NCBI GenBank assembly: GCA_030024065.1
Contig: JASEIE010000282.1
Coordinates: 1-5,156 of the forward strand
Source of the DNA: Thermodesulfobacteriota bacterium
Lineage (GTDB): Bacteria > Desulfobacterota > BSN033 > UBA1163
Reading direction: 5' to 3'
DNA length: 5,156 bases
Of this stretch, positions 5,131 through 5,156 are shown in pieces. The notes beneath the pieces are model-generated. The model had not been told where the DNA came from, made no database searches, and saw only the letters and a program-made list of their open reading frames with translations. Positions within the stretch are counted from its first letter, which is position 1. The number at the start of each line of letters is the position of its first letter. A program made the translations under genes and the position numbers.

Positions 5131-5154
5131 TAAAGGGTTCGGGGCGAACCTTTA
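5131..5154. repeat. Imperfect palindrome at the right edge
   Basis: TAAAGGGTTCG (5131-5141) and CGAACCTTTA (5145-5154) pair with one bulged G around a GGG loop. It may be a second dispersed repeat or an operator of a gene beyond the window. Between it and the dctM terminator I see no gene. Confidence 0.4.
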
Positions 5155-5156
5155 AG

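Noticed and set aside
2823..5154. CRISPR array from the multiple short repeats
   Set aside because: The palindromes differ from one another, are irregularly spaced and have no repeat-spacer pattern. The 12-bp units in dctP are contiguous and coding.
1..5156. tRNA, rRNA, insertion sequence or phage genes
   Set aside because: No cloverleaf, rRNA signature, transposase motif or terminal inverted repeat with target duplication was recognised by eye.

Overview
The window is about 5.2 kb and roughly half G+C. It carries a carboxylate uptake locus from a Gram-negative bacterium. A tripartite TRAP transporter (dctP, dctQ, dctM) lies on the plus strand. It is divergent from a minus-strand GntR/FadR-subfamily regulator, which is followed by the first third of a GlcD-type FAD-dependent 2-hydroxy acid dehydrogenase that runs off the left edge. 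The Tat-dependent TakP-like binding protein, the gene arrangement and several palindromic intergenic elements suggest an anaerobic Desulfobacterota (former Deltaproteobacteria) lineage. No rRNA or marker gene is present, so this is inference only.

Layout: 1-400 (-) 5' part of a glcD-like gene; 401-553 intergenic, with two perfect palindromes; 554-1261 (-) FadR/FCD-type regulator; 1262-1551 divergent control region, with a promoter-like pair facing each way, a GGT-N3-ACC operator candidate, a 5' UTR hairpin and a strong ribosome binding site; 1552-2799 (+) dctP with a twin-arginine signal peptide and a Pro/Lys-rich C-terminal tail; 2800-3101 a long spacer with a terminator-like hairpin, further hairpins and a possible 24-codon leader ORF; 3102-3611 (+) dctQ from a GTG start; 3608-4930 (+) dctM, overlapping dctQ by ATGA; 4960-4991 a strong intrinsic terminator; 4992-5156 non-coding, with two palindromic repeat-like elements.

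Working model (inference): DctP captures a small 2-hydroxy or 2-oxo acid such as lactate or glycolate in the periplasm, and DctQ-DctM import it with an ion gradient. The GlcD-type flavoenzyme oxidises it to the 2-oxo acid. The FCD-domain regulator senses the acid and controls both its own transcription and the divergent transporter promoter. The families are ordinary. The parts worth a second look are the repetitive tail on DctP, the altered residues where TakP binds its cation, the symmetrical divergent promoter, and the structured dctP-dctQ spacer with its possible coupled leader peptide.
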